64,000 nucleotides of DNA, taken from the NCBI GenBank assembly GCA_021399435.1, contig JAJTUP010000003.1:868001-932000 (forward strand), written 5' to 3'. A model generated the notes under the pieces. The model saw only the letters and a list, made by a program, of their open reading frames with translations, ran no database searches and had not been told where the DNA came from. Position numbers and translations under genes: made by a program. The number at the start of each line of letters is the position of its first letter. The first letter of the stretch is position 1. Positions 36,001 through 47,094 of this stretch are shown here, one piece after another. The stretch comes from Diaporthe sp. PMI_573 (taxonomy: Eukaryota > Ascomycota > Sordariomycetes > Diaporthales > Diaporthaceae).

Positions 36001-36559
36001 TCAATTTGCAGAGTTCGCCCAGCTGATCTGGCCAAACCGGCTAAGCGACTCGAGCTTCCCGTCGCCGAGCTTGACGCTGGTGGACCGGATGACGCGGGGG
36101 TCGAGGTTCATGGTGCTGCGGACGACACCTTGCGCCTCGGTGGAGGCGTCGTACCGCATAGCAAAGTAGTGCCCGTTGTGGTGCAGCTGCTGGTGCCTCG
36201 ACACCGCCCGCGGCAGCGCAAACACGCCCCAGTTGTCCACCGACCGCACCACCCCGCCGTTGCGGAGGACCAGCTGGCCCGCGGCGAGGACGATCCTGTC
36301 GCACGTGTCAGGTCAAGTTCGGACGGATCGCGTGTTAAGTCTCGGGGGTTCTTGTCATTCTTCTGCGTCCGGGGCACGGGTGAGGAGGAGGAGGGAGCAC
36401 ATACTCTTTGACCTCGGCGATGTTGCCGGGTCGTACCTGCAGCGTGCGCACGGCGTGTCAGCACAAACTCGCCCGCAACAGGTTGTGTACAATGTTTTCC
36501 ACCTGCTCAGGAAAGAGGATGTGGGGGTGACTCACTATTCCAATCATCTCATACAGCAT
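36001..36559 (-). CDS. mrp17: Mitochondrial small-subunit ribosomal protein bS6m (Mrp17)
   Basis: This is a structural protein of the mitochondrial 37S ribosomal subunit. Three exons on the minus strand, 36536-36559, 36405-36436 and 36001-36295, join in phase to 116 residues, the usual fungal bS6m size. The tiny first exon encodes MLYEMIGI, the family's N-terminal strand. The second gives VRPGNIAEVKE, and the third contains VLRNGGVVRSVDNWGVFALP followed by the HHNGHYFAMRYDA strand of the ferredoxin-like fold and the RSTMNLDPRVIRSTSVKLGD block. Introns are 99 and 109 bp. Because the first two exons are 24 and 32 nt, automated calling could easily miss them and start the gene within exon 3. No presequence is obvious, as is common for this protein. 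Confidence 0.93.
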
Positions 36560-37044
36560 TGTGGCGGTTTGCGATGCGGCGACATCGACGATGGACTGGC
36601 AGCTGGAGAATTAGACAGGCAAAATAATTGACTGTACGAGGTTCTGCCGTCGTGAATGCCTGCCCAGCGGCAAATCAGCCAAGGGCGGAACCTGCCACTG
36701 GCAATTCTCGGGAGTGGGCCCGGGCGGAAGGTACCTAGGAACTTGGCCCCACCTCTAGCGACCAGACCCCACCAATCTGTGTCGGTGTGCCCCCCGTCCA
36801 ACAGCCCTAGTAGACTACTACAAATTTGTTTATCTTGAGAATAAAGACCCAAATGACAACCATGGTCCAGACTCAGCACAAGTATAGACTCCAAAAGCAC
36901 AGGTCCAAACCAAAAGGGTTCAAATAGGGTGAACCGGAAGCCTACAACTGATCTGAAAACAGTACCCAGCCAATATTCCTCTAAGGCGAGTAAACATAAC
37001 AAATATTGATAAAAATATGCTTCTTTGTCCTTTATCTTCTTCAT
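36544..37044 (-). CDS. AT-rich orphan open frame (166 aa) upstream of MRP17
   Basis: This frame begins at a true ATG (37042-37044), runs 166 codons and ends at 36544, overlapping the first exon of the bS6m gene in another frame. The first 80 residues are hydrophobic and aromatic (YFYQYLLCLLALEEYW, FRFTLFEPFWFGPVLLES) and come from DNA clearly more AT-rich than the neighbours. The last 50 look like chance translation. No family was recognised. It could be an inserted fragment, a degraded gene, or simply 5' UTR sequence of bS6m. Confidence 0.2.
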   Translation of the reverse strand: MKKIKDKEAYFYQYLLCLLALEEYWLGTVFRSVVGFRFTLFEPFWFGPVLLESILVLSLDHGCHLGLYSQDKQICSSLLGLLDGGHTDTDWWGLVARGGAKFLGTFRPGPLPRIASGRFRPWLICRWAGIHDGRTSYSQLFCLSNSPAASPSSMSPHRKPPQCCMR

Positions 37045-37826
37045 TCATGCAATATTAATGGATCTATGAGGACCTACTCGAGCTAGTATGAACCTAAACC
37101 CCAGGATGAGCGCGACCATGTCCCGGCGTGGAAAACCAACCAGGCAATAAAAAGACGCCAAGACGCAGAGCCAGAAGATGCAAGTCCGTCGCCATTCTCA
37201 CACATAGATAAATGTCCAGTGTGTCCTTGTTCCAAGATGATGGCGGTAAAGGGGAAAGCGGTGTATCTAAAGAAAGAAAAAAGGGGCCACTGAACCGAAA
37301 AGTGTGCCCCTGCCGCCAAACTCCAGTCCCTCACGAGAAATGCATTTCCTTCCCGCCCAGAATATGAGCTTCCAGTCCATAACGCCGCCTCCGCACCAGC
37401 AATTTTTTCATTTTTCCTTCCCTCGTTCCTTTTCGACTTTTGTGATGGGAGGGAGGTGTCTCATTATGATGAGGTTAAGGAGCCACTAAATGCGTGGCCC
37501 TTCCAAAAAAGAATATGTTCGGTGATGATGTGTGTGCCGCTTCTAATTGGCGAAAGTATTAAAAGGCTTTTCGAAAACACGTACACGAGCTGGCCAGCTC
37601 GCGTCATCCTCGGAATGGGCAAAATGTGGAGAGGCCTAGGTCGAATCAAGCGGAGCTTGCCTCGCTGAAATCCGAATTTGTTTGGGAATTCGGAAACGCA
37701 TGCCGCATGTGAGATCTTTTGGTAGAAACCCGGTATCATTCGTCGCGACTCGAAGGTGAGAGCGCAAAGTTGAGTGAGAAGAGGCAGCGTATCACGAGTT
37801 TGTCGGTCGAGAGCGGTCGAGAGCAT
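36560..37826. other. intergenic region MRP17-DUF3716 gene
   Basis: These 1267 bp hold the bS6m promoter and the 3' UTR of the DUF3716-type gene. Bases about 36830-37060 are AT-rich and contain the start of the orphan frame listed separately. No other gene is supported. Confidence 0.65.
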
Positions 37827-40032
37827 CTACTCGTCTTCCTCGCTACGGGGAAGCACAGCAGATTCGATACCGGTCCACTGCTGCTCGATGTAGTCACTAT
37901 AGCCACCACAAATTAGCCCAATGTGATCTCAACACAAAGATAGTAATGCGACAGAAAGGCCAAAACTTACGCAGGCCGCTTCCCCATAGGGACGCCCTTC
38001 TTTCCCAGGAAGCACAGAAACCGCTTCATTGTCCTCTGCCGCTTGAAGTACGCCATCACGATACCCCGGTGCTCGACCTTGGCGACAGGCCTCGTGTGCA
38101 CGATGATCTTGGTGCAGTCTCTGCCTGGCTCGAGGCAGTACTCGACGAAATCAAGCTCATGCAGCCGCAGGTGAAAGTCCAGCGGCTCCTTGTACACACC
38201 CCATGAGGCTGAGGGCTCTACCGTGCGCAGGACCTGGTGCTCAAAGTGCGGGCTGGTCTTGTCGCTGATCCAGTGCCAGTACTGCGTGTGGCTGATGTTG
38301 GTGGTGTGCTGTGATGTCTTGAGCTGCATGACGCGGAAGTCGATCGACATGATGTGGTCGCCACTGTACGAGTCTGTTGACGTGTAGCCGTCATGCCAGA
38401 ACTCGTCCTGGGTCACACCACTAGGAGTGCTCTGGGGGTAGTGGGCGAGGGAAGGAGAGACTGCGGCGCCTGGCTCTGTGTCTTGCTTCGCCGATGATGA
38501 GTTAGGTCTGCTGTCCGGCCGCTGCTTCTTGGCGCTGCGCGGCGACATGTTGAAGCCCATAGGGCTGGTCTGATCCTCCTGCTTGAGCTCCTGCTTCAGG
38601 CTGCCACTAGACTGGCGTCTTCGCTTCCTGGAAGGGGTTCCATTGGCGACATCCTTGTCAATGACCTTGGTCTTTGCTTTTGGGTCCTTTGTGGTCATGC
38701 CCTTCTTCACTCCTGAGGGCCGTCCTATGTTACCCACGCCTGCCTTGGTTCGGAGGGCTCTCAGCTTGGGGTCGTGGTAAAGCTCGTGAACTGTCTTGGC
38801 CAGGCTAAAGTCTTCACCCTGCTCCATGTAGAGCTCATGCATTCGCTGACGGACCCAATCAACAGGCGTCACATTCACTCCGAGTTTAGGAAGCTCTTCA
38901 ATCACCTGAGCCAGACGGAAAATGGTGTCGTAGCTCACAAGGCCCTTCGTGATCCACTTCTTGCCGACGAGCTGGTAGGGGTGGAAGTCGGTCTTCTGGA
39001 GGAAGGTCATGATAGTGTTGCCGCGGTTAACCTGCCTCCCAGCCAGGAAGCGGTTCTTGTTAAGAGCCAGGCATTCCTCGAGCTTCCTCTTCCAGCTATC
39101 CAGCTTCTGCTGAGTGACCTGATCCAGTACCTCCCACTTGGGATCCCAGTAGGGGTGGTCTGGAGTGATGCGTTCAAGCGGGACGCCGCGCATGATTTCA
39201 GGCTCTGTGAAAACGACACCATTGTCTCGCAGGAGCAGAGTCTCCTTAGAAATCTCAGGACCCGGATCGGCGGGCTCCACGGACTGAGCTTCCTCAGCGC
39301 CCAAGACCGAGTCCTCCATCGGCTCGGCGTCCTCCTTGCCCCTGATCGCCATGTTGGGGAGTGACTTTCTGCCGCCCTTCTTGCTCGGAAGGGACCTGCG
39401 CTTGGATGGCACGCTTGAGGGGCCATCGAGGGGGTCCACGGCCGCGGGCCTGTACAGACTACTATTGACGGGCGTGAATCCGCCAAAGGAGCTTCCCTCA
39501 CGAGAGGGCAGCACAGAGTGTTCTCCCAGAGACGGCGAGTTGTGGTCGTTCCGGGCCATCTGCTGCAAGTCTTCGTCCCGTGCACGTATCTGGTGATAGG
39601 ACGAGCCGATGCATCCCTGCCGGTTCCACTCGCAGTTGGCACACCGCGGGAAGTCCTCGCCACCGACAATGACGCAGCCAACCCAGGTCCCCGCCCGGTT
39701 GACACAAGCCGTACAAGGGGCTTCTTGCTCCTCGCCGGTTGCCTGGATCATACAACTCAGCCACTTCGCTCCCTTGGCGTCACTCGGCTCATAGATGCTA
39801 TCGATGGTCTCTTGTGTGAACTTGCGGCCAGATCGCACGACAATGTGGCGCTGGATGGGGATCTGCATGATCTGGCGGATAAACTTGTTCTCGCGGTACA
39901 TGCGCTTGATGGGGTGGACGCGGTTGCCCTCGTAGTCGTAGATCTCGGCGCCAGTCAGGTCCTTGTTGTCAGGCGGGGACACATCTCGTGGCTCCGACAG
40001 CGGCGAGCTGTCCGGCGAGGCAGGCTTGCTGG

Positions 40033-40072
<40 letters not shown>

Positions 40073-40552
40073 CTCGTTGACCGCAGTGAAGCCTCCCCGA
40101 TCGGGCGTCTCGCCATTGGCCCTAGTATTGCTTCCCCTCCTTCCGTTGGTGGTCTTCGTGTACCCATTCTGCCGTGGGCCTGCACCGTTCTGCTGAGGCT
40201 GTGGTTGCGCGGTCCGAGACTTGTTGTAGTTGAACCAGTCCCGCGCGCTGTCATCCTTGCGCGCCCGGTCTCCCGCCATGATCTGCTTGGCCTCTTCGAA
40301 CTGGAGAGAAACGCCGTCAAGATCTGCCTCCACGAGGTCACACTGCCTCTTGACCTCCTGGAGCTGTTTTGTCAGATCCTCTCGCTGGTCAAACAGCAGG
40401 GCAAGCTGGCGCCTCATAGGTGCCGTCCTGGACTCGAATTTGCCAACCATGACCCGGTCCTCCTCGGCCCGAGCCTTGATCGTATCGGACCAGTAGCTGG
40501 CCTCGATCTCGGCCCAGTCCTGGACGTCGTTGTCCGCCATGGCTGATCCCAT
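37827..40552 (-). CDS. fungal-specific protein with a DUF3716-like cysteine cluster
   Basis: Exons on the minus strand, 37971-40552 and 37827-37896, join through a 74-bp intron (GTAAGT donor) to 883 residues; an in-frame ATG four codons later (40538-40540) would give 879. Visible in order are an acidic/aromatic N-terminus, a coiled-coil stretch (about residues 45-95, LLFDQREDLTKQLQEVKRQC), a low-complexity Gln/Asn/Gly region with an (Asn-Gly)n run, and a cysteine cluster at about 280-314 (CTACVNRAGTWVGC, then CANCEWNRQGC) resembling the fungal DUF3716 motif. Ser/Pro-rich linkers carry basic clusters such as SRKRRRQ and KKQRP, which suggest nuclear location. A well-folded C-terminal block runs from about residue 740 and ends QQWTGIESAVLPRSEEDE over the last exon. 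The function is unknown. A chromatin or transcription role is only a guess from the composition. Confidence 0.88.
40034..40069 (-). repeat. coding hexanucleotide repeat (Gly-Asn)n
   Basis: Six perfect GTTGCC units on plus encode alternating Gly and Asn in the low-complexity part of the DUF3716-type protein. The length is a multiple of three, so copy-number change would not break the frame. Confidence 0.9.
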
Positions 40553-43306
40553 TCAGCTCGCCTGCAAGTTGTTCATGCGAGACTTGGCTGATGCTAGCAC
40601 CTGGCACGGTAATCAAAGTGCAGGCGTATCCTCCTAGCTCACGCTCTGCCGCGGTCTGATCCTACTTTGCAGACCGGTCACAAAGGTTCATTCCTGTATG
40701 ACCATCAGCAAGGCACAGAAGAGAGAGAAAAAAAGCTGAATGTATGTTTGTGGTTGCGTGTGCGAATGTTTAGTGCGAGCAGAGACTTACGGATGAACAT
40801 GGGACGAACGTTAGTGACGGGCTATGCACGCAGTTGCGTAAATAAACCCCAAACGGTCGACAGGTGGTGGGGGTTTGCCAAAATAAAGAAGATGATGGAA
40901 AAGGAAAAAGCAGCAACGGGATGCTGTGGTCGCAGGGGTGGTGACGACGAGAGGGATGGTCGGTGGTACGAAACGGAATTAAGTCGGTCGCTTAGTTGAG
41001 CGGATACGGTTTCATCGGGGGGAAATGAAAGAGCTGATGTGAGTGTCAGACTAGGTCGTTTGCTGGTAAGAAAATAAAAGCATTGCGTATTTTAAAACAT
41101 GTCGGGCGGGGCGGAAGGGCAGGCAGGGCAGGGCAGGGCAGGCAATATGGGAATAAAGTAAAGCATGTAACATGTAGCATGTAGTAATAATAGTCTCTCG
41201 GCCGTTGATACTAGGTAGAGAAGGGCGGTTCCAAATCTTGGGTTTGAAGGAAGGGGGAAGTTTCTTGAGAGGGATGGTGCCAGTGGAGGAGGGGGGGGGC
41301 GTTTACCTAGTATGGTTTGACGGAGATCAAAAGGTTGTTTAGACGTTCGTGACGGTTGTCGGCGAGAAGGACGGACGGACAGGGGCGGGTCTGCAAAGCT
41401 CCGGGCGTCAGCAACGAGCAAGGAAAGCGAATTGAAGAGGAAGGGCAGTGGTGAATGCGCCTGGCTTAGCATAGTCGAATATTCATGCGCTGGCGCAGCG
41501 GGCTGGCTGGGTTGGGTGATGCAGCAAGTAGCAAGTAGCAACGCAGTACTGACCGAGATTGTCGACGGGCACGCGAGACACGACTCAAGCTGACGTGCCG
41601 ATAGACGTCAAGTATTTTGCTCGACGGAGTGAGTGGATGGATGGAAATAGACCGGCCGTGATGTTGGGGTACTGCGGTGGTGCAGTGCCAACGCAGGCTA
41701 GGTAGGGCGGCACAGGGTTGCAGCGGCGATGCAGATGCAGATGTAGACGTAAGATGCAGGTGTGGATGTGGATGTAGTATGACGGTGCAGGCCGTGGCGC
41801 GAGTATCAAAAAAGGGGAAATTTCGAGAGGAAGCACGAAAACGCCCGCACGTTACTCAGTCGCACGTAAGCATACGCACACGCATATAAACGCCACCGAG
41901 GTTGACGTCGATGTTGGACGATGGGGTTGCGAAGTAGTAGTAGGCGTCCGTGGGTCGAGTGGGCAGATAGATAGGTGGGCAGGTAAAGTATGTCCAAAGA
42001 GGACCAGGGAGGAAAGGACGGGGAGGAATGACGGAATGTTTGAGATAGGTAGGCAGAAGTATTTTTGGGCGGTGCGAGACCTCGGTCCTCAGGTAACAAA
42101 GTACTGTGAACTAGGTCGGGCAGGGAAAGTAGATAAGTCAGTCGTTCGTTCGTTCAGTCAGGTAGTCGGGTCAGTCACCGGCGGACCTTGTTACCTTAGC
42201 AAACGATTACGGGATGGGGCAGGTAGCAAGTAAAACTCCCTCACAGAACTGGAACGGGAAAGGGATCGAAACCCTTCCAAACCAGGAGCGGGGGCCGCCC
42301 AGCGATGGGAAGGCGAGGGCAACTAGTTTGTTAAGTATTATTTTGCGCAAACGGACTCGCTGCACATGTCACCACCTCAGGCGCTGCTCCTGGCTGCGCC
42401 GGATGCTGGACCGCCAGACACTGGGCGTTGGCAAAGATGAATTTCGGGGCTTAGAGAAGCTAATAATACTGTGACCAACAGAAGGACGGATTTCTCAAGA
42501 TAGCAGCTGGACTAGGTGGGTCCGAACCAGCAGCACAAACGGTAAAGTGTTGTACTGTGCTGTACGGATACCCTGTTAGTTAGTCAGGAAATCATCAGTT
42601 GGTCCGTCAGGTTGGTCATTTATTACAGTGCCAACCAGGAAAAAGTACATGGCCCATGTAGCTATACTTGGGTCCCTTGGGCCATTTGGGTCCAGGGGTG
42701 GGGTCTCCTGGGGACTATCTTCCCATCCCAAACCCCAGTAGTACCACCTGCAAGCAAAGTAGCTGCAGTATCGTCATCCATCGTTGAATCCTCCTTTTTT
42801 TTTATTTTGTGCAAGAGAGGCACGCAACAGATAGATGCAACCCAGATTGATCCTGGGCCAGAGGCATTATTAGACGAGCAGCCGAGAAAGAGCCCGTCCG
42901 CGCAATGCAATCATGTCCCAGCTCCCCTTTTCGTCTGATCAGCAAGCACACATGCACGCGCACACACGCACACACGCGCACAGAATTGAAGCAGCCAAAC
43001 CTTGGGATGAAAGGGTTCTGTGACCCGATGGGTCAAACTAGAATACTATGGGTACAAACCACCAGGGTTTGTCTCGGGCCTAAAACCATCATCACCCACA
43101 CGCACCTCACTATAGTGGCACTTAACTATCACTTTGCTAACCTGTCCTGCCAATGTCTGTCTACCTGCACAGCCTGCCCCCGGTGGTGCACGGCTGTAAT
43201 GAAAGCCCTCACACCCAGCCCCCTGTCAGCCAACATGCATTTCTCTCACCTTATTGCATCCCGTACATAGACTGACTGCGTCTGCATCTGTTCATTACCA
43301 ACAATG

Positions 43307-43323
43307 CATCCATCCATCCATCC
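43307..43323 (+). repeat. CATC microsatellite
   Basis: Four tandem CATC units with diverged copies continuing to about 43335. Intergenic. Confidence 0.8.
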
Positions 43324-43718
43324 TCCGTCCATCCTCTCCAATCCTTCCTATCAACCAACCATTCCACACACCAACAGCCTGTGCAGCCAAGATAAGACAA
43401 TGCCTCACACACAGAGAGAGAGATGGACAATCAACTCCCCCCCAGCTACTAGTGAATCACCTAGGCCACCACCCAGGCTTGATCCGCAACAGTAGAGTCA
43501 CACTATCGGCCCTTAGGCAGGAGCCCTCCGTTTGCCTATAGCCTGAAAGGACAAGGACGGGATTGCGAAACGTAGTCCATCATCTATTATTTACTCTCCG
43601 TCTAGGTTTTTCTCGGTAGCGTACTTTTATTACCAAACCGGCTATCCAAACCGTACCTAATGTATAGGGGAGCCGGCTTGTCCGACCCCCTGACCGTGAT
43701 AGATGAGAGAGTTCGCTT

Positions 43719-43745
43719 TCTCTCTCTCTCTCTCTGTGTGTGTGT
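43719..43745 (+). repeat. compound TC/TG microsatellite
   Basis: A (TC)n run passes directly into a (TG)n run. It lies downstream of CHS7 with no gene across it. Confidence 0.85.
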
Positions 43746-44402
43746 CTTGCTATCTTTTGCTTCGCTCTATTCCGTCACCCTCGGCCCAAAGCTCGGTTGT
43801 ATCAGCATTTCTGCCCATTTCCACACGCATCTGCCCACCCGTCCCATCCGAGACCGCGCAGAAAACCAAGCTTCGATCCGCGACGCCAATGCCATCCATT
43901 CATCCATCCCTCTATCACCCCCTATACGTCAACCCCCCTCCCCACCGCACCACAATCGTAAGCTCACACTCCTATCTGGCGCCGGGGTTCCCAAAACACG
44001 CCACGTAATCCCAGTGAGCGCATTGCACATGGATGGGTGGTTTCGATTTAGGCTCGGAATTATATATGATTAGTTTTTTACTACTAAGAACAGCAGCCTC
44101 TTGGACCGTCAAATCAGAAGCCACTTCAGGCCAGTCCAGTCCTCTTCGGCTGCTTAATGCACACCGCTTTCCCGCCTTCGATAACCGTGGAACGCCTTTT
44201 ATCCCCTTTCGAAACAGCCGCTGTCAACGTGACTTGTGAAATTCCCCTCAATATCTGCGGCACGAGGCCACTTGGTAGTCGTAGCGTCATGTCATCGAGA
44301 CGGGGCCTTTCGAACTTCGTGACCCACTCCGGCTCGCACCAATTATGTTGCCCTTGACGTCTCGAACCATGCTGGGGCCCATGCCCTTATGGCATAGGTA
44401 AA

Positions 44403-45577
44403 CTAGTATTTTGAAGAGTATCGATGCGCAGTCGCGTTGGGTGATAGCGAGTATCCCTGGTCGTATGTGCTTGATTGGGCATATGGGTCGTCCATGTAGA
44501 CAGTGCCCCGACGCTCCTCCTCGGGCAGCAGCTCCTTGACCTCCCAGTTGTTCATCCTAGTTCCAACCGAGAACTCGAGGTCTTCCTTGGTGATGGAGTC
44601 CCAGTACTGCAAACCAGCCTGTTAGTGAGGTCGCTCTGGCACGGGGCAGATCGCGGTGCGTGAGGCGGGTGAGCAGGGGAGGGGCACATACCTTGTAGAC
44701 CATCATCACTCCCAGTAGGTTGCAGATGGTGGCAAAGAACAGGCCATCCACGTAGTGGCTCACGGCGTCACAGATCTTGTCGCTAAAGGCGTACAGAATC
44801 ACCTGGCCAAGGACGAAGAAGAAGACGCCAAAGATGATGTCTCCCAACGGCCAGCGATCCTGCAGCGTCTGGGTCACCAATATCATCTGCATCACCAGAT
44901 ATATGAGCAGCTGTACCCCGTTCAGCAGGTACAACACCACAAATAGCCCAACGGTATTGGTCGGTCCCAGGCCGGCCCAGCTCTTGAAGGTTGCCAGTGA
45001 CACCAGGAAGGAGATGGCAAAGGCGACGAGACACGACAGCCTCAGCATCCACAGCGACAGCGGTGTGCCGTCCTCGTATAGTTGGAAGCCGACGAAGCCG
45101 TTGATCATCAGGCAGGTGATGAGGGCGGATGAGAGGCCGTTCTGCACGGCGACGAAGTACGGGTAGGGGCCCGAGCCTGGGGGGACGACACCAGCATCGA
45201 CGCATAGGGAGATGAACGTCAGTAGCATGTAGATGTAGAAGCAGTTGATGATCTCCTTGCGGCCTGTGGTCCGAGCCTTGTCAGTCTTTCCTGCAACGTC
45301 GAGGGGCATCAACCATTCTGGCCGGAGAGGGGGACATACCAACGGCAGTGAACTTGCCGCGCACGTGGAGGATCATGATGACCGTCATGGCCAGTGCAAC
45401 GATGTGTATGGCGCTCGTAGCCATCTGGAAGATGATTGTGTTTGCCAGCTCGATGTTGCGGGCGTAGCAGTTTGTCTCGATGCCGACGCCGCTGTGTATC
45501 GAGGTGATTGGGCCGACGACTGCGCACAAGGGCAGCGGTGCCGTCTGGCAGAAGGACGTGAAGTCGCCGAAAGGCAT
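44403..45577 (-). CDS. chs7: Chitin synthase export chaperone Chs7
   Basis: Chs7 is an endoplasmic-reticulum membrane chaperone needed for chitin synthase (Chs3 class) to leave the ER and reach the cell surface, so it supports wall building. Exons on the minus strand, 45340-45577, 44692-45263 and 44403-44606, join in phase to 337 residues, the normal length. The start MPFGDFTSFCQTAPLPLCAV is the diagnostic N-terminus. About seven hydrophobic segments follow (for example IHIVALAMTVIMIL, CFYIYMLLTFISLCV, LSSALITCLMINGFVGF, LSCLVAFAISFLVSL, TVGLFVVLYLLNGVQLLIYL, IIFGVFFFVLGQVILYAF). The cytosolic tail begins YWDSITKEDLEF and ends with a tyrosine-rich stretch. Introns are 76 and 85 bp. The flanking DNA shows no linked chitin synthase. 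Confidence 0.97.
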
Positions 45578-45926
45578 CTTGTCGGTCTGACGCCTGATCG
45601 GCGGGGAGCGCCTGATCGCGTCGTGGTCGTGCTCGATGCCCCGGGGCTTGAAAAGAATGTCGTCAAAGCTGAAGGCCGAGTCGAGTTCAGGGAAGACTGA
45701 GGCGTGCCGAACTGCTGCGAGGGGTCTCGCAAAGGTCCAATCCAGAACCAGATCGATCCTCCCCTGTGGCGCGACTTCCCTTCTGACAGCTCCTCTTCTA
45801 GCGCCTTCCTAGAAACACGTCTGGACCGTTTACCTCGCGAAATGCTTGAAGCCAAAAAAAAAAGGTTCAGACCTGTCGATTATCCGTCTTGTATCGTCGT
45901 CGAGCGAGCGCGATAGTGGAGTCCGA

Positions 45927-45937
45927 GGTTCGAATCG
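45927..45937 (+). promoter_or_regulatory. 11-bp motif GGTTCGAATCG (copy 2)
   Basis: Exact copy of the shared 11-mer, about 350 bp upstream of the CHS7 start codon. Preceded by TCCGA. Function unknown. Confidence 0.25.
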
Positions 45938-46582
45938 GAGTCGTGGGCCGCGGTAGTGCCAGTGATACGAGCCAGGGGGAAATACGAGGCGGGCGGCAAG
46001 AAGATGGTGCAGAGGCGGGCTGCGGGTGCTGGTGCGGGTGCACGAGGAGTCAGATGCGAGATGCGAGATGCGAGAGATGGGAAGTCTAGACTGATTTGAT
46101 CGATGCAAATTCGGCCGGCTGAATGTGCTGTCTGCGTACCAACGAGTGCAAGCAACAAAGACCGTGATATTAATAGTGCGTGTAGTTACAAGCGAAGGTC
46201 GGGGACACGGCGAGCGAGTGTGTGTGCGTGTGTGTGTTTATTCGACGGCGCAGCGCATGCCTGGTTGATCCCCTGTCCGCCTCGACTAGACAACCAACGT
46301 CCAGATCTGACGTTGCAAAAGAGCTGGCTGGGCTGGGCCGGCTTTGCAGGTTGTGCTGCTTGCCTTGCCTTGCTGGTGTTGCTGGTTGCCGTGGAAAAGA
46401 GGGCGGATGGACGGGACGGGGGCTGGGCTGGAATTGCGGGCTCTCGCGTTCAAAGAAATAATACACCCCATCCAAGCACCCGAGGGCTGGGAATGCGAAG
46501 AGCTGGGGTCGGGCTCCTCTCCCCATCCCTGATGCACCCCTTCCCATTGGCCGGGCCCGCTGCTCCCGCTGCTCCCCTCCCT

Positions 46583-46626
46583 GGCCTGCTGGGCCTGCTG
46601 GGCCTGCTGGGCCTGCTGGGCCTGGG
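46583..46626 (+). repeat. 9-bp tandem repeat, about 4.7 copies
   Basis: Unit GGCCTGCTG, perfect over four copies and ending GGCCTGGG. Intergenic between CHS7 and CTR9. Keeps spurious Leu/Gly- and Gln/Ala-rich frames open. Confidence 0.9.
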
Positions 46627-47094
46627 CTGCAGAATTTAGACTTTGCATGTCCCTCCCATATGCAGGTCATGCCTGCTTTGTCGCTCGGGTGATCTTCGAC
46701 TCCACTGCCGGCGTCATGTCACGGAAACGCAGCAGCTGCTGTCTAGACATCCACATGAATATGTATATTGTGCCCCTCCAACTTGAAACCATGCAAGATA
46801 TATGTACATGCAGAGCAAACCTCAAACACTCGAGGAATGGCTTGTCAATGTACAGCTACAGCTGTGTGCAGGATTGGGAAACCAGGTGGCCATAGCAACG
46901 TTCGCATAATGCCAGTTCAACCGAGGGTTAGAAACTGTTCATCGCATCTCTGCTGTCGGTCTGGTCCCGTCAGGGCGTCTATGCACACCACGAACATCTC
47001 AGAACAGACACGGCGACTTGTGATCATGACGTATTCAAATTGATGCCATGCTCATAATAGTCAACGCAGCATCACATTTTGCTGGGCCCCCCAA

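Larger units (their letters stand above)
40553..44402. other. 3.85-kb intergenic region with simple repeats
   Basis: This lies between the start of the DUF3716-type gene and the 3' end of CHS7, both on the minus strand. It holds many short simple repeats (CATC, TC/TG, GTTC/AGTC tetramers, a G9 run near 41291) but no frame with recognisable domains. Part must be the long upstream region of the DUF3716-type gene. A hairpin at 42257-42278 resembles a tRNA T-arm, but no tRNA could be folded. Confidence 0.65.
45578..47094. other. intergenic region CHS7-CTR9
   Basis: These 1517 bp hold the CHS7 promoter and the CTR9 3' UTR. One copy of the GGTTCGAATCG motif lies at 45927-45937, about 350 bp upstream of the CHS7 start, and a 9-bp tandem repeat at 46583-46626. 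Frames through the repeat are artefacts. No gene is supported. Confidence 0.65.

Noticed and set aside
39518..40546. 342-codon plus-strand frame
   Set aside because: Antisense of the DUF3716-type gene, with no domain of its own. Its open state follows from codon bias on the other strand.
42257..42278. Hairpin with an AAGGG/CCCTT stem and ATCGAAA loop, like the T-arm of an initiator tRNA
   Set aside because: No matching acceptor stem, D-arm or CAT anticodon arm is found at the right distance upstream.
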